From Pseudomonadota bacterium (lineage in GTDB: Bacteria > Pseudomonadota > Alphaproteobacteria > Acetobacterales > Acetobacteraceae), in the NCBI GenBank assembly GCA_021781835.1, contig JAJXWD010000009.1, forward strand, positions 23,339 through 87,338: 64,000 nucleotides of DNA, read 5' to 3'. The notes below the pieces were generated by a model. That model worked only from the letters and a program-made list of their open reading frames with translations, searched no databases and had not been told where the DNA came from. Numbering within the stretch: position 1 is the stretch's first letter; every line of letters starts with the position of its first letter. Below are positions 25,340 to 35,485 of this stretch, piece after piece. The position numbers were made by a program, and so were the translations under genes.

Positions 25340-26662
25340 TCAGCTCTCCGAGATGACGCGGCGCATGGTTTCGATCATCTCGCTGATCTGGTCGGGCGTG
25401 GCGGCGAAGGGGGGGGCCAGCACGATGGATTCGCCGGCCGCGCGCAACACGAGCCCCTGCTCGAAAGCCCGGCGCAGGATGCGGAAGCCGCGCTCGCCGG
25501 GGTTGCCCTTGGGCGCCACCTGCACGGCGCCCAGCAGGCCATGGCCACGGGTATCGACGACATCGGGCAGGGATTTGCAGGCGGCGATCTGCGCGAGGAA
25601 GGCCGGGCTCAACGCGCGCACACGGGCGAAACTGTCTTCCTCGCGGTAGATTTTGAGGGTGGCGAGCGCGGCCGCCACCGCCGCCGGGTGCGCCGAATAG
25701 GTATAGCCGTGATAGAATTCGACGGAATTTTCGGGCGCGGCATCGAGGATGGTTTGCTGGATATCCTCGCGCACGGCCACCGCCGCCATGGGGATGGAGG
25801 CGTTGTTGATCGCCTTGGCCATGGTGATGAGGTCGGGGGTGACGCCGAAGGTTTGGGCGGCGAAGGCGTGGCCGGTGCGGCCAAAGCCGGTGATGACCTC
25901 ATCGAAGATGAGCAGGATGCCGTGTTTGGTGCAGATGTCGCGCAGGCGCTGGAGATAGCCCTTGGGCGGCACCAGGATGCCCGTGGAGCCGGCGACGGGC
26001 TCGACGATGCAGGCGGCGATGGTATCGGCGCCGTGAAGCTGGACGAAACGCTCCAGATCATCGGCGAGGTCGGCGCCGTGCTCGCCCTCGCCCATCTGGA
26101 ACAAATTTTCCTTGATGTGGGTGTGGCGCAGATGCGCGACGCCGGGCAGGCCGACGCCGAAGGATTTGCGGTTATTGACCATGCCGCCGACCGACCAGCC
26201 GCCAAAGCCAACACCGTGATAGCCGCGCTCGCGGCCAATGAAACGCTGGCGCGCGCCCTCGCCGCGGACGCGGTGATATTGCAGGGCGACTTTCAGGGCG
26301 GTGTCGACCGCCTCGGAGCCGCTGTTGGTGAACAGGATGCGGTTGAGGCCGGGCGGTGTGAGGGCGGCGATTTGGGTGGCCAGATCGAACGCCACCGGCA
26401 CGCCATATTGGAAGGGCGGCGCGTAATCGAGCGTTTCCATCTGGCGGTAGACGGCATCGCGGATCTCAGGCCGGCCATGGCCGAGGGGGATGCAATAGAG
26501 GCCGGAGGAACCATCGAGCAGTTTATCTCCTTGAGGTGTAAAATAATAAACACCTTCGGCGCGGGAGATGAGGCGGGGCTGCTCGTGGAACTGGCGGTTG
26601 GCCGTGAAGGGCATCCAATGATTGGCTAGCGGCGCGTTGCTGCCGTGGGCGACGACGTTCAT
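25340..26662 (-). CDS. Class III omega-aminotransferase, beta-alanine:pyruvate-like
   Basis: 440 aa from the ATG at 26662; AAGGAG six nt upstream decides this start over an in-frame ATG at 26677. PLP-dependent fold: [62 protein letters not shown] and the PLP-lysine motif [14 protein letters not shown]. The opening [23 protein letters not shown] is typical of omega-amino acid:pyruvate transaminases. It would convert beta-alanine or a related omega-amino acid to a semialdehyde, with pyruvate as acceptor, feeding the adjacent aldehyde dehydrogenase. Confidence 0.9.
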   Translation of the reverse strand: MNVVAHGSNAPLANHWMPFTANRQFHEQPRLISRAEGVYYFTPQGDKLLDGSSGLYCIPLGHGRPEIRDAVYRQMETLDYAPPFQYGVPVAFDLATQIAALTPPGLNRILFTNSGSEAVDTALKVALQYHRVRGEGARQRFIGRERGYHGVGFGGWSVGGMVNNRKSFGVGLPGVAHLRHTHIKENLFQMGEGEHGADLADDLERFVQLHGADTIAACIVEPVAGSTGILVPPKGYLQRLRDICTKHGILLIFDEVITGFGRTGHAFAAQTFGVTPDLITMAKAINNASIPMAAVAVREDIQQTILDAAPENSVEFYHGYTYSAHPAAVAAALATLKIYREEDSFARVRALSPAFLAQIAACKSLPDVVDTRGHGLLGAVQVAPKGNPGERGFRILRRAFEQGLVLRAAGESIVLAPPFAATPDQISEMIETMRRVISES

Positions 26663-26832
26663 GGTACACTCCTTCACATCAGGGAGATTACTATTTTAAA
26701 CACCTCATGTCAGCTATTTCTTTGCGGGCGCGCATGAACGGCCCGCATGGCGGGCAGAACGGCGCGGGCTTGGAGGAAGCGACAGAGCCTGCGCCGTATT
26801 TGATCTGATTTTGGCTGCCCCGTCACCCTTGC

Positions 26833-27732
26833 TCAGGCACATGCCTGGGTGATGACGGGCGCAAGGGCGCGGTATTCGGCGATGCGGGCGGAGCCGGGGC
26901 GCCAGGCGAGCGAGAGGGTGCGCCAGCCGCCGGCACCTTCGAGGGGGCGCAGCTCGACGCCCGTGCCCTCGGTGAGCCCAGCCTGGATGGCGAGGCGGGG
27001 CACCAGCGTGACGCCTAAACCGCCAGCCACCATTTGGATGAGGGTGTGCAGCGAGGTGGCGGCGAAGCGGGTTTCGCGGGTGGAGGTGTTGCAGACGGCG
27101 AGCACCTGGTCGCGCAGGCAGTGGCCATCTTCGAGAAGCAGGAACTGCTCGGCGGCGAGCGCCGCCGGGGCGAGGCCGGCGCGGGCCGCCAGCGGATGGC
27201 CGGGCGGCAGGGCGGCCAGGAATTCATCCTGCACGAGGGGCAGCGTCTCGGCGCCGCCGGAGACGCAGGGTTCGGCCAGGATGAGCAGGTCGAGCTGGCC
27301 GTCTTCGAGCTGGGCGGTCAGGCGCTCGGTCTGGTCCTCACGCAAATAAAGCTTGAGGCCGGGGAAGCCGGCGCGCAGCCGCGGCATGAGGCGGGGCAGC
27401 AGGAACGGGCCGATGGTGGGGATGAGCCCCAGACGCAGCGGGCCAGACATAGGGGCGCGGGCGGCATCGGCGGCTTCGGCCACCTGGGCCAGGGCCGCCA
27501 GGGCGGCGCGGGCTTTTTCGACCAGCTCCTGGCCCAGCGGGGTGAAGACGGCGTGCTTGGGGGCGGAACGGTCGAGGATTTGCGCGTCCAGCCCGCGCTC
27601 GAGCGCCAAGATGCCCGCCGAGAGCGTGCTTTGCGAGACCGCGCAGCTCGACGCCGCGCGGGAGAAATGCCCCGTCTCGGCGAGCGAGACGAGGTAGCGG
27701 AGCTGCTGGGGCGTGGGCAGATAGGCGGCCAT
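26833..27732 (-). CDS. oxyR: Hydrogen-peroxide sensor, LysR-family OxyR
   Basis: 299 aa. The LysR HTH is at residues 6-65 (LRYLVSLAETGHFSRAASSC). The redox pair is Cys205 and Cys214 in DGHCLRDQVLAVC, with the same nine-residue separation as Cys199/Cys208 of E. coli OxyR, so this is a true OxyR and not a generic LysR protein. Its ATG shares a base with the ahpF stop (TGATG), placing it last in an ahpC-ahpF-oxyR operon, which implies autoregulation together with its targets. Confidence 0.95.
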   Translation of the reverse strand: MAAYLPTPQQLRYLVSLAETGHFSRAASSCAVSQSTLSAGILALERGLDAQILDRSAPKHAVFTPLGQELVEKARAALAALAQVAEAADAARAPMSGPLRLGLIPTIGPFLLPRLMPRLRAGFPGLKLYLREDQTERLTAQLEDGQLDLLILAEPCVSGGAETLPLVQDEFLAALPPGHPLAARAGLAPAALAAEQFLLLEDGHCLRDQVLAVCNTSTRETRFAATSLHTLIQMVAGGLGVTLVPRLAIQAGLTEGTGVELRPLEGAGGWRTLSLAWRPGSARIAEYRALAPVITQACA

Positions 27733-29297
27733 CAGGCCACGGGGGTTTGGCGGATGAGATAATCGAACGCCGACAAGGCCGCCTTGGCCCCCTCGCCCGC
27801 CGCGATGATGATTTGCTTGTAGGGCACGGTGGTGGCGTCTCCGGCCGCGAAAATGCCCGGCTGGGAGGTTTCGTTGCGCGGGTTGACCTCGATCTCGCCA
27901 CGGGGGCTGAGGGCGATGGTGTCTTTGAGGAAGTCTGAGTTGGGGACCAGGCCGATCTGCACGAAAATGCCCGCGAGGTCGATCCGGCGGGTCTCGCTGG
28001 TTGTGCGGTTCTGGTAGGAGAGGCCGGTGACCTTGTCGCCATCGCCATGCACCTCGGTGGTGAGGGCGGAGACGATGATGGTGACGTTGGGCAGGCTCTT
28101 GAGCTTGGCTTGCAGCACGGCGTCCGCCCGCAGCTGGTGGTCGAACTCGATGAGGGTGACGTGGGCGGTGATGCCGGCGAGGTCGATGGCGGCCTCGACC
28201 CCTGAATTGCCGCCGCCGATGACCGCGACCGGCTTGGCCTTGAAGAGCGGGCCATCGCAATGCGGGCAGTAGGCGACGCCCTTGGTGCGGTATTCGGCTT
28301 CGCCCGGCACGCCCATGGAGCGCCAGCGGGCGCCGGGGGACAGAACCACGGACTTGGCCTTGACCGCCGCGCCCGAGGCCAGTTGCACCTCGAACAGCCC
28401 GCCCTGCTCGTTGGGGGGTACGACGCGCTGGGCGCGCTGGCCTTTCATGATGTCGACGCCGTAATCGCGGGTGTGGGCCTCGAGGGCGGCGGCGAGCTTG
28501 GGGCCTTCGGTGTGGGAGACGGAGATGAAATTCTCGATCGCCATGGTGTCGAGCACCTGGCCGCCGAAACGCTCGGCGACCACGCCGGTGTTGATGCCCT
28601 TGCGCGCGGCATAAATGGCCGCCGCCGCGCCGGCCGGGCCGCCGCCGACCACCAGCACATCGAACACCGCCTTTTTGGCGATGATTTCGGCGGCACGGGC
28701 CAGGGCGCCGCTATCGAGCTTGGCGAGGATTTGCTCGAGGCTCATGCTGCCGGCGCCGAACTCGGCGCCGTTGAGCTTGATGGTGGGCACGGCGAGGATT
28801 TTCTCGGCCTCGACTTCTGCCTGGAAGGCCGCGCCATCGACCGCAATGTGGCGGATGTTGGGGTTGAGCACGGCCAGCACGTTGAAGGCCTGCACGACCT
28901 CGGGGCAGACCTGGCAGGACTGCGAGAAATAGGTGGTGAAATGATAGTCGCCAGGCAGCGCCTTGATCTGTTCGATCAGTTCCGGCTCGATTTTGGGCGC
29001 CACGCCGCCGGTTTGCAGCAGGGCCAGGATGAGGGAGGTGAATTCATGCCCCATGGGCAGGCCGGCGAAGCGTATGCCGTGAGCGGCGCCTTCGCGGATG
29101 ATCTCGAAGGAGGGCTTGCGGGGGTCATCGCCATCGACCCGCAGCGTGATGCGGGGGGATTGGGCGGCGATGTCTTCGAGCAGGCCGCGCATCTCCATGG
29201 ACAGCGCCCCTTCATCGAGCGTGGCGACCAGGGTGATGTTTTCGGTCATGCGGGCGAGATAGGCCTGCAACTGGCCCTTGAGGCTGTTGTCCAACAT
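27732..29297 (-). CDS. ahpF: Alkyl hydroperoxide reductase subunit F
   Basis: 521 aa from the ATG at 29297. The N-terminal double-thioredoxin domain has the CxxC centre SCQVC (Cys128/Cys131), and the C-terminal thioredoxin-reductase domain has FAD motif [17 protein letters not shown], the second disulfide CPHCDGP and an NAD site [15 protein letters not shown]. It passes electrons from NADH to AhpC. It follows ahpC after 95 nt, an interval containing a strong hairpin, and overlaps oxyR. Confidence 0.96.
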   Translation of the reverse strand: MLDNSLKGQLQAYLARMTENITLVATLDEGALSMEMRGLLEDIAAQSPRITLRVDGDDPRKPSFEIIREGAAHGIRFAGLPMGHEFTSLILALLQTGGVAPKIEPELIEQIKALPGDYHFTTYFSQSCQVCPEVVQAFNVLAVLNPNIRHIAVDGAAFQAEVEAEKILAVPTIKLNGAEFGAGSMSLEQILAKLDSGALARAAEIIAKKAVFDVLVVGGGPAGAAAAIYAARKGINTGVVAERFGGQVLDTMAIENFISVSHTEGPKLAAALEAHTRDYGVDIMKGQRAQRVVPPNEQGGLFEVQLASGAAVKAKSVVLSPGARWRSMGVPGEAEYRTKGVAYCPHCDGPLFKAKPVAVIGGGNSGVEAAIDLAGITAHVTLIEFDHQLRADAVLQAKLKSLPNVTIIVSALTTEVHGDGDKVTGLSYQNRTTSETRRIDLAGIFVQIGLVPNSDFLKDTIALSPRGEIEVNPRNETSQPGIFAAGDATTVPYKQIIIAAGEGAKAALSAFDYLIRQTPVA

Positions 29298-29363
29298 GGG
29301 GTGTCCCTGATGTTTACCAGTTTGGGGCGCGGGCTGAGAGGCTCGAAGCCGGGCGCCGGGGGT

Positions 29364-29385
29364 GGCTGGCCCTTGCGGGCCAGCC
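29364..29385 (-). terminator. Intercistronic hairpin between ahpC and ahpF
   Basis: GGCTGGCCC (29364-29372), loop TTGC, GGGCCAGCC (29377-29385), without a following U run. It probably stabilises the ahpC message or attenuates read-through, giving more AhpC than AhpF. Confidence 0.6.
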
Positions 29386-29392
29386 GGGAGGG

Positions 29393-29956
29393 TTAGATTT
29401 TGCCGACCAGATCGAGCGAGGGGGCGAGGGTCTTCTCGCCTTCCTTCCACTTGGCGGGGCAGACCTCGCCAGGGTGGGCGGCGACATACTGCACGGCCTT
29501 GATCTTGCGCAGCAGCTCCTTGGCGTCGCGGCCAACGCCGCCGGCGCTGATTTCGACGGTCTGGATGGTGCCGTGCGGGTCGACGATGAAGGTGCCGCGG
29601 TCAGCCAGGCCGGCCGCTTCGATGAGCACGTCGAAATTACGCGAGATCGCGTGGGTCGGGTCGCCGACCATGACGTAGTTGATCTTCTTCACGGCGGCCG
29701 AGGTGTCGTGCCAGGCTTTGTGGGAGAAATGCGTGTCGGTCGAGACGGCGTAAATTTCGACGCCCAGCTTCTGGAATTCGGCGTAATGATCGGCGAGGTC
29801 TTCGAGCTCGGTGGGGCAGACGAAGGTGAAGTCGGCGGGGTAGAAGAACACCACCGACCACTTGCCCTTCAGGCTGGCCTCGGTGACATCGATGAACTTG
29901 CCGGCCTGGAAGGCTTTGGCGGCAAAAGGCTTAACTTCCGTGTTGATCAACGACAT
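29393..29956 (-). CDS. ahpC: Alkyl hydroperoxide reductase subunit C (peroxiredoxin)
   Basis: 187 aa 2-Cys peroxiredoxin. Peroxidatic Cys47 lies in [14 protein letters not shown] and resolving Cys166 in [10 protein letters not shown], both at the positions usual for AhpC. It reduces H2O2, alkyl peroxides and peroxynitrite in the cytosol and is recycled by AhpF. GGAGG stands just before the ATG. The upstream region carries a candidate OxyR site about 90 nt from the start. Confidence 0.97.
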   Translation of the reverse strand: MSLINTEVKPFAAKAFQAGKFIDVTEASLKGKWSVVFFYPADFTFVCPTELEDLADHYAEFQKLGVEIYAVSTDTHFSHKAWHDTSAAVKKINYVMVGDPTHAISRNFDVLIEAAGLADRGTFIVDPHGTIQTVEISAGGVGRDAKELLRKIKAVQYVAAHPGEVCPAKWKEGEKTLAPSLDLVGKI

Positions 29957-30045
29957 GAATTACTCCTCCGAGTGGTTTGGTCTCAACGGGGGTGGTTCTA
30001 TCGGGATTTGCCTGATCGGGGAAATTGAATTTTTCGGCTTGGATG

Positions 30046-30060
30046 ATCGATTGAGACGAT
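30046..30060 (-). promoter_or_regulatory. Candidate OxyR operator upstream of ahpC
   Basis: ATCG-N7-CGAT (30046-30060), a LysR-type T-N11-A dyad with flanking GAT/ATAG half-sites, about 90 nt before the ahpC start. OxyR itself is encoded at the end of this operon. Assignment is by pattern only. Confidence 0.45.
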
Positions 30061-30164
30061 AGATCCCCCCTGCCCTGTTCGCTGCAACCAGCGTGGGCAG
30101 CGGCCTAAATGGGCAAAAATTTTTGCGGGCTGCGAGGCGCGCGCCACCGCTCCAAGCGCGCCGA

Positions 30165-30194
30165 GCAGGGGGCTTTTTTAAAAAAGTCTCCTGC
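30165..30194. terminator. Hairpin with T6/A6 core, first part of the sdhB-ahpC array
   Basis: GCAGGGGGCTTTTTT pairs with AAAAAAGTCTCCTGC; the two mismatches become G-U pairs in plus-strand RNA. It is shaped like the stop-associated hairpins but no gene ends on its left side. Confidence 0.6.
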
Positions 30195-30197
30195 GTG

Positions 30198-30240
30198 CCA
30201 TTAAAAAACCCGCCCTCTTGAGGGCGGGTTGTTTTAATGG
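30198..30240. terminator. Strong bidirectional terminator between sdhB and ahpC
   Basis: CCATTAAAAAACCCGCCCTC pairs with GAGGGCGGG..TTTTAATGG around a 1-2 nt loop, with A/T tracts outside a GC core. Confidence 0.85.
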
Positions 30241-30251
30241 CTTGAGGGTGT

Positions 30252-30306
30252 GAGGGCGTTTTTGCCCTCTCCCGCGCGGGGCGCCTCGCAGCCCCTCAAA
30301 ACTTTT
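30252..30306 (-). terminator. Degenerate hairpin and flank after sdhB
   Basis: On the minus strand AAAAGTTTTGAGGGG (30292-30306) begins 18 nt after the sdhB stop; further on a weak stem GAGGGC/GCCCTC (30252-30269) remains. It looks like a decayed member of the stop-associated family. Confidence 0.5.
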
Positions 30307-30324
30307 ACACCTTGGGCCGAGGCG

Positions 30325-31107
30325 TTAGCCCTGGCGCTCCAGCATCATCTGCTTGACCTTGCCGATGGCTTTCGCCGGGTTGAGGCCCTTGGGGCAGGTC
30401 TGGGTGCAGTTCATGATGGTGTGGCAGCGATAGAGCTTGAAGGGGTCCTCCAAGGCGTCCAGGCGCTTGCCGGTGGCCTCGTCGCGCGAATCGGCGATCC
30501 AGCGATAGGCGGCCATGAGCACGGCGGGGCCGAGATAGCGGTCGCCGTTCCACCAATAGCTGGGGCACGAGGTGGAGCAGCAGAAGCACAGGATGCACTC
30601 CCACAGACCATCGAGCTCGGCGCGCTCTTCCTTGGACTGCAGACGCTCGGCGTCCGGCGGCGGGGCGGTTTCGGCTTGCAGCCAGGGCTCGATGGAGCGG
30701 TACTGCGCGTAGGGCTGCGACAGGTCGGGCACCAGGTCCTTGACCACCGGCATGTGCGGCAGCGGGTGGATGGTGACGTCGCCCTTCACTTCCTCAATGG
30801 GCTTGAGGCAGGCGAGCGTGTTGGCGCCGTCGATGTTCATGGCGCACGAGCCGCAGATGCCTTCGCGGCAGGAACGGCGGAAGGTGAGCGTTGAGTCGAC
30901 CTCGTTCTTGATCTTGACGATCGCGTCGAGGACCATGGGACCGCATTTGTCGAGGTCGATCTCGTAAGTGTCCATGACGGGGTTTTTGCCGTCGTCCGGG
31001 TTCCAGCGATAGACCTTGAACGCCTTGACGCGCTTGGCGCCGGCGGGGGCCTTGTAGGTCGTGCCCTCGCCGATGACGGAGTTCTTAGGAAGGTTGAATT
31101 CAGCCAT
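30325..31107 (-). CDS. sdhB: Succinate dehydrogenase iron-sulfur subunit
   Basis: 260 aa. All three cluster-binding regions are visible: the [2Fe-2S] motif CREGICGSC, the [4Fe-4S] motif [15 protein letters not shown] and the [3Fe-4S] region [17 protein letters not shown]. It forms the electron path from SdhA FAD to ubiquinone in complex II on the inner membrane. It is the last gene of sdhCDAB, 21 nt behind sdhA, and is followed by a terminator array. Confidence 0.98.
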   Translation of the reverse strand: MAEFNLPKNSVIGEGTTYKAPAGAKRVKAFKVYRWNPDDGKNPVMDTYEIDLDKCGPMVLDAIVKIKNEVDSTLTFRRSCREGICGSCAMNIDGANTLACLKPIEEVKGDVTIHPLPHMPVVKDLVPDLSQPYAQYRSIEPWLQAETAPPPDAERLQSKEERAELDGLWECILCFCCSTSCPSYWWNGDRYLGPAVLMAAYRWIADSRDEATGKRLDALEDPFKLYRCHTIMNCTQTCPKGLNPAKAIGKVKQMMLERQG

Positions 31108-31128
31108 TTGTCAGCTCCTCCGCTTTCC

Positions 31129-32940
31129 TTAGTAAACGCGCTTCTTGGGCGGGAAGACCGACACTTCGTTGGTCAGTGTCTGCATCTTCACCGGGCGATA
31201 GGTGAGATCGACCTTGCCGTCCTCATGCACATGGGCGACCGTGTGCTTCATCCAGTTGGCATCGTCACGGTCGGGGAAGTCGTCGTGCGCCTGGGCGCCG
31301 CGGCTTTCCTTGCGGGCTTCGGCGCCGACGATGGTGGCGGTGGCGTTGCCGAGCAGGTTTTGCAGCTCCAGCGCCTCGACGAGGTCGGAGTTCCAGATCA
31401 GCGAGCGGTCGGCCACCTTCATGTCGCTCATGGCGCCCCACAGCTTGGAGACCTTGTCGACACCTTCGGTGAGGGAGGCCGAGTTGCGGAACACCGCCGC
31501 GTGGCCCTGCATGGCGCGCTGGAGCTGGTCGCGCAGCTCGGCCACCGGGGTGGCGCCGTTGGCGTGGCGGGTTTTGTCGAAGCGGGCGAGCGAGGCCTCG
31601 CCGGCGTTGGCGGGCAGCGGGGCCTGGGTGGCGCCGGGCTTCACGGTCTCGGCGGCGCGGTGGGCGGCGGCGCGACCGAACACCACGAGGTCGAGCAGCG
31701 AATTGGTGCCCAGGCGGTTGGCGCCGTGCACCGACACGCAGGCGGCTTCGCCGACCGCCATCAGGCCGGGAACCACGGCGTCGGGGTTGTCGGCGGTGGG
31801 GCGGAGCACCTCGGCCTTATAGTTGGTCGGGATGCCGCCCATGTTATAGTGCACGGTGGGCAGAACCGGGATCGGCTCCTTGGTCACATCGACGCCCGCG
31901 AACACGCGCGCGGTCTCGGAGATGCCGGGCAGGCGCTCGTGCAAAATATCGGCGCCGAGATGCTCGAGATGGAGCAGGATGTGGTCCTTGTTCGGGCCCA
32001 CGCCGCGGCCTTCGTTGATCTCGATGGTCATCGAGCGGGACACGACGTCACGCGAGGCGAGGTCCTTGGCCGTGGGGGCGTAACGCTCCATGAAGCGCTC
32101 GCCCTCGGCATTGGTGAGGTAGCCGCCTTCGCCGCGCGCGCCCTCGGTGATGAGGCAGCCGGCGGGGAAGATGCCGGTGGGGTGGAACTGCACGAACTCC
32201 ATGTCCTGCACCGGCAGGCCGGCGCGGATGACCATGCCGCCGCCGTCACCCGTGCAGGTGTGGGCGGAGGTGCAAGACAGCCAAGCGCGGCCATAGCCGC
32301 CAGTCGCCAGCACCACGGTCTGGGCGCGGAAACGGTGGATGGAGCCGTCTTCCAGGCACCAGGCCATGACGCCGCGGCAGGCGCCTTCATCGTCCATGAT
32401 GAGGTCGAGGGCGAAATATTCGACGAAAAACTCGACCTCGTGCTTCAGGCTCTGCTGATAGAGCGTGTGGAGCATGGCGTGGCCGGTACGGTCGGCGGCG
32501 GCGCAGGCGCGCATGGCCGGCTCCTTGCCGTAATCCTTCATGTGGCCGCCGAAGGGACGCTGGTAGATCTTGCCGTCCTCGGTGCGCGAGAAGGGCATGC
32601 CGTAATGCTCAAGCTCGCGGATGGCGGGGATGGCCTCGCGGCACATATATTCAATGGCGTCCTGGTCGCCCAGCCAGTCCGACCCTTTCACGGTGTCGTA
32701 CATGTGCCAGCGCCAGTCATCCTCGCCCATGTTGCCCAGAGCAGCCGAGATGCCGCCCTGCGCCGCCACGGTGTGCGAGCGGGTGGGGAACACCTTGGTG
32801 ATGCAGGCGGTTTTGAGGCCAGCCGCGCCCATGCCGAGCGTGGTGCGCAGGCCCGAGCCGCCGGCGCCGACGACCACGACATCGTAGGTGTGGTCGATGA
32901 CATTGTAAGCCCCGAAGGCGGGCTTCGAAATCGCGTTCAT
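31129..32940 (-). CDS. sdhA: Succinate dehydrogenase flavoprotein subunit
   Basis: 603 aa. N-terminal FAD motif [17 protein letters not shown], the covalent-FAD histidine in [11 protein letters not shown], and the active-site regions [21 protein letters not shown] and MGGIPTNY. It oxidises succinate to fumarate in the TCA cycle and respiratory chain. Length and motifs are typical of alphaproteobacterial and mitochondrial SdhA. It starts 16 nt after sdhD. Confidence 0.98.
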   Translation of the reverse strand: MNAISKPAFGAYNVIDHTYDVVVVGAGGSGLRTTLGMGAAGLKTACITKVFPTRSHTVAAQGGISAALGNMGEDDWRWHMYDTVKGSDWLGDQDAIEYMCREAIPAIRELEHYGMPFSRTEDGKIYQRPFGGHMKDYGKEPAMRACAAADRTGHAMLHTLYQQSLKHEVEFFVEYFALDLIMDDEGACRGVMAWCLEDGSIHRFRAQTVVLATGGYGRAWLSCTSAHTCTGDGGGMVIRAGLPVQDMEFVQFHPTGIFPAGCLITEGARGEGGYLTNAEGERFMERYAPTAKDLASRDVVSRSMTIEINEGRGVGPNKDHILLHLEHLGADILHERLPGISETARVFAGVDVTKEPIPVLPTVHYNMGGIPTNYKAEVLRPTADNPDAVVPGLMAVGEAACVSVHGANRLGTNSLLDLVVFGRAAAHRAAETVKPGATQAPLPANAGEASLARFDKTRHANGATPVAELRDQLQRAMQGHAAVFRNSASLTEGVDKVSKLWGAMSDMKVADRSLIWNSDLVEALELQNLLGNATATIVGAEARKESRGAQAHDDFPDRDDANWMKHTVAHVHEDGKVDLTYRPVKMQTLTNEVSVFPPKKRVY

Positions 32941-32956
32941 GAGAGCGTTATCCCCT

Positions 32957-33358
32957 TCAGAGAGCGAGCTTGAGGATGGAGACGACCGAAAGCAGACCCA
33001 GCAGGATCACGCCGGCCTTGACGATGAAGGTGAGCGCGAGGCGCTGCGCGTCGGGGCGGACATAGTCTTCGATGACCACCGTCAGGCCCAGGCCGATATG
33101 GTGATAAAGCGTGACCGCGAAGGCGATGAACAGCACCGCGTTCCAGGGCAGCGCCATGTAGGCGGCAATGCCCGCGGCGTCGGCATGGCCAAGCGCCACC
33201 ACCGAAAACACCACATAAAGCGTGAGCGGAATGAGCGCGACCGCGGAGACACGCTCGGCCCACCAGTGCGCCGAACCGGTTTTGGCGGCGCCCAGGCCCT
33301 TGGCACGGCCCAGCGGCGAGCGGCGGATATGAACGGAGGGGTTGGGGTTGCTGCTCAT
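32957..33358 (-). CDS. sdhD: Succinate dehydrogenase membrane anchor subunit
   Basis: 133 aa from the ATG at 33358. Three hydrophobic segments ([40 protein letters not shown] with a probable haem-ligand histidine, and [20 protein letters not shown]) follow a basic N-terminus with [12 protein letters not shown], the usual SdhD entry motif. It lies 4 nt after the sdhC stop. Confidence 0.92.
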   Translation of the reverse strand: MSSNPNPSVHIRRSPLGRAKGLGAAKTGSAHWWAERVSAVALIPLTLYVVFSVVALGHADAAGIAAYMALPWNAVLFIAFAVTLYHHIGLGLTVVIEDYVRPDAQRLALTFIVKAGVILLGLLSVVSILKLAL

Positions 33359-33362
33359 GATC

Positions 33363-33797
33363 TCACCACACCAGATAAGCGGCGACCACGGTGACCGCGG
33401 CCAGGATGACGGAGCCGGCGATGACCAGCTTGCCCGAACGGTGCATGTCGGGCAGTTCGAAGCCCTTGCCCGCGTCCCACGCCAGATGGCGCAGGCCGTT
33501 GAGGAAATGGTACCACAGCGCCCAGCTGAAGCCGGCCAGCACCAGCAGCCCGATGAGGGAGCCATAAACCGCCTGAACCACGGAGAGCACCGAGTCGCCC
33601 GCGGCGGCGGCGGCCAGCCAGATGGTGAGGAACAATGCCCCCGCGCTCAAGGCCACGCCCGTGATGCGGTGCATGATTGAGGTGCCCGACGAGATGCGGA
33701 CCATGTTATAGGCTTGCAGATGCGGCGAAAGCGGCCGGCGGACCAGCTTCCCTTCCGAGTTGCGCCCTACCATCAGGGCTTCGCGGACATCCTTCAT
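33363..33797 (-). CDS. sdhC: Succinate dehydrogenase cytochrome b556 subunit
   Basis: 144 aa from the ATG at 33797, chosen because GAAAGG stands 7 nt upstream and the preceding frame is not family-like. The motif RPLSPHLQAYNMVRISSGTS..MHRITGV is the SdhC signature, with Ser/Arg residues of the quinone site and a haem histidine in HFLNGLRHLAWD. Three membrane segments follow. First gene of the sdh operon; its promoter should lie in the 114 bp before the start. Confidence 0.93.
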   Translation of the reverse strand: MKDVREALMVGRNSEGKLVRRPLSPHLQAYNMVRISSGTSIMHRITGVALSAGALFLTIWLAAAAAGDSVLSVVQAVYGSLIGLLVLAGFSWALWYHFLNGLRHLAWDAGKGFELPDMHRSGKLVIAGSVILAAVTVVAAYLVW

Positions 33798-33911
33798 GGA
33801 AAACCTTTCAGTGTGGCCGTTACACGCAATTTTGTGCAGGTGCTTAGTCCCCGGTTTGGCCGAGGTCAACGCCGGTGCCAGGATGGGACAGGCAAAAAAT
33901 TTCGCCCCCGC

Positions 33912-34559
33912 TCAGGGGGTGAGACGGAACAGGGTGACCTCGCGGAAATCCCCGTCCTCCAATTCCCGCGAGGTCGGCACTTTATAGGTGGCGAGCCGCT
34001 CACCCGGCGACTGGGGGCGGTATTTGCGGCCCGGATCGCCCATGATGACCGGAATTTTCGCAGAGCAGGCGCGTAGCCAGGGCATGATGTGGGCGGTCAT
34101 CGGCGCCTCGTAACAGACATCGCCGACGAGGATGATGTCCCATTCGGGCGGGTGGCCGACCAGATCCGCGATGCGGGGGGTAACGGCAAGATTGTTCAGC
34201 TCGGCATTGAGCGAGATGGCGGCGCCGGCGAGCGGGTCGATGTCGGCGGCCTCGACATAAGCGGCGCCGGCGCGGGCGGCGGCGAGCGCGGCCAGACCGC
34301 CGCCGGCCGCGAAATCCAGCACGCGCAGGCCGCGCACCAGCGCGGGATGGGTGGTGATGTGGCGGGCCAGAGCCTCGGAGCCGGGCCAGGAAAAGGCCCA
34401 GAAAGGCGGCGCCAGATTATGCGCGGCGAGGAAGCCTTCGGTCGCCTGCCACAGCGGGGTGATTTCGGAGGCCAGGTACAAACGCAACTCGGGCACCAGG
34501 GCGGAGTGCCCGGGCGCCAGATGGCCGCGGATGAAAGCTGGCAGGCTCGACGGAACCAT
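33912..34559 (-). CDS. Class I SAM-dependent methyltransferase, METTL20/ETFbeta-lysine methyltransferase-like
   Basis: 215 aa. PPFWAFSWPGSEALARHI, the SAM motif VLDFAAGGGLAALAAARAGA, DIDPLAGAAISLNAELN and the late motif IILVGDVCYEAPM..VIMGDPGRKY correspond closely to the METTL20 (ETFBKMT) family, which in mitochondria methylates lysines next to the adenine-recognition loop of electron-transfer flavoprotein beta and has alphaproteobacterial orthologues. It lies upstream of sdhC in the same direction. The neighbourhood of respiratory genes and an acyl-CoA dehydrogenase elsewhere in the window suits an ETF target, but that is inferred. Confidence 0.82.
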   Translation of the reverse strand: MVPSSLPAFIRGHLAPGHSALVPELRLYLASEITPLWQATEGFLAAHNLAPPFWAFSWPGSEALARHITTHPALVRGLRVLDFAAGGGLAALAAARAGAAYVEAADIDPLAGAAISLNAELNNLAVTPRIADLVGHPPEWDIILVGDVCYEAPMTAHIMPWLRACSAKIPVIMGDPGRKYRPQSPGERLATYKVPTSRELEDGDFREVTLFRLTP

Positions 34560-34597
34560 GGGCGGGCCGCGCCGCGCGGGCGGCGCGGGCGTGAGGC

Positions 34598-34852
34598 TTA
34601 GAGGGCGAGCTGGCGGAATTTCTTGCGCGGGGCGCTGGCGTAGGGATCAACCGCCGGCAGATTCGACTCGGACAATTCATCGAGCAGACGCTCGATGCGC
34701 AGGCGCTCATGAGCCTGGGCGGCCCAGCGCGCGGCCAACGGCCACAGCACGATGGTTGCCTGCATGAGCAGGGCCACTAGGCCGGCACCGGTCCGGCCAT
34801 CGGCGAAAAATTTCGCGCAGGGAAAAATTTTGTCCATTTTGAACGACGGCAT
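34598..34852 (-). CDS. Small single-pass membrane protein, unknown function
   Basis: About 84 aa from the ATG at 34852, which has GAGGGA about 10 nt upstream; a longer start at 34882 is possible. One hydrophobic segment (GAGLVALLMQATIVLWPLAARWA) precedes a helical charged stretch (AQAHERLRIERLLDELSESN) and a basic tail PRKKFRQLAL. I do not recognise the family. It borders the AT-rich gap and reads toward the methyltransferase 38 nt away, with which it may be co-transcribed. Confidence 0.65.
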   Translation of the reverse strand: MPSFKMDKIFPCAKFFADGRTGAGLVALLMQATIVLWPLAARWAAQAHERLRIERLLDELSESNLPAVDPYASAPRKKFRQLAL

Positions 34853-35267
34853 TTCGGCAAATCCCTCAAGGCGGCAATGCAAGTTTGTCGCAACAACTCA
34901 TCTCAAGTCAAGATAATTACCAGATGGAATCCCAGCTTTTCATAGACTTATCGTCGAGAGTTGGAAAGGCGTGGCCTACGGCAGAGATGCAGTCAAAAAA
35001 TCAATGGGTTACAGAGTTTTTTTGAAGCAGGTCGACACAAACCTTTCCCTAAATCAACGATAAACTTCTAAATAATGATCAAGCTTCAACCCGTTCCGAT
35101 AAATTTTCTATAGACCATTGGGACGGCAAAGCCACGCCCGCCCCTGAAATGTGAGCAAACTGTCATTTTAACCCTCAGTCAACAATAAATTTATTGTGAA
35201 ACCCGACGGCACGCCGGCCGGGGGCTTTATAAACATAAAGTTATTATTTCGATGTAGGATAATTTTC

Positions 35268-35281
35268 TCGATGTAGATCAA
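35268..35281. promoter_or_regulatory. FNR/FixK-like box
   Basis: TCGAT-N4-ATCAA, nine of ten positions of the TTGAT-N4-ATCAA consensus, inside the AT-rich interval. No gene starts close by in either direction, so its target is unclear. Confidence 0.35.
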
Positions 35282-35485
35282 AGCCCTGAACTAAATCTTG
35301 CGGAGATTACGGCAATCCCATGCACCACCCAAGATTTAACAAGCACCCTTATGCATGTGCAAAAACCAAGGCTTTAGGCCGATTCCCGGTGCATTTGGCG
35401 AGACCGCGCGGCTAAAACATGCATTTGCACTTCAGCTATGCCCTGCCAACATACGGCTGGACGAGGTGGTCTCGGAAGCCTTGAT

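Larger units (their letters stand above)
29957..30324. other. 368-bp intergenic region between sdhB and ahpC
   Basis: The ahpC-proximal part is the promoter region with a candidate OxyR operator; the sdhB-proximal part (30165-30306) is a three-hairpin terminator array. No coding potential seen. Confidence 0.7.

Noticed and set aside
35118..35140. Sequence GGGACGGCAAAGCCACG resembling part of a c-di-GMP-I riboswitch
   Set aside because: Only one short segment fits; the upstream GCACAGGGCAAACC-like half, the GNRA loop and a coding target downstream are missing.
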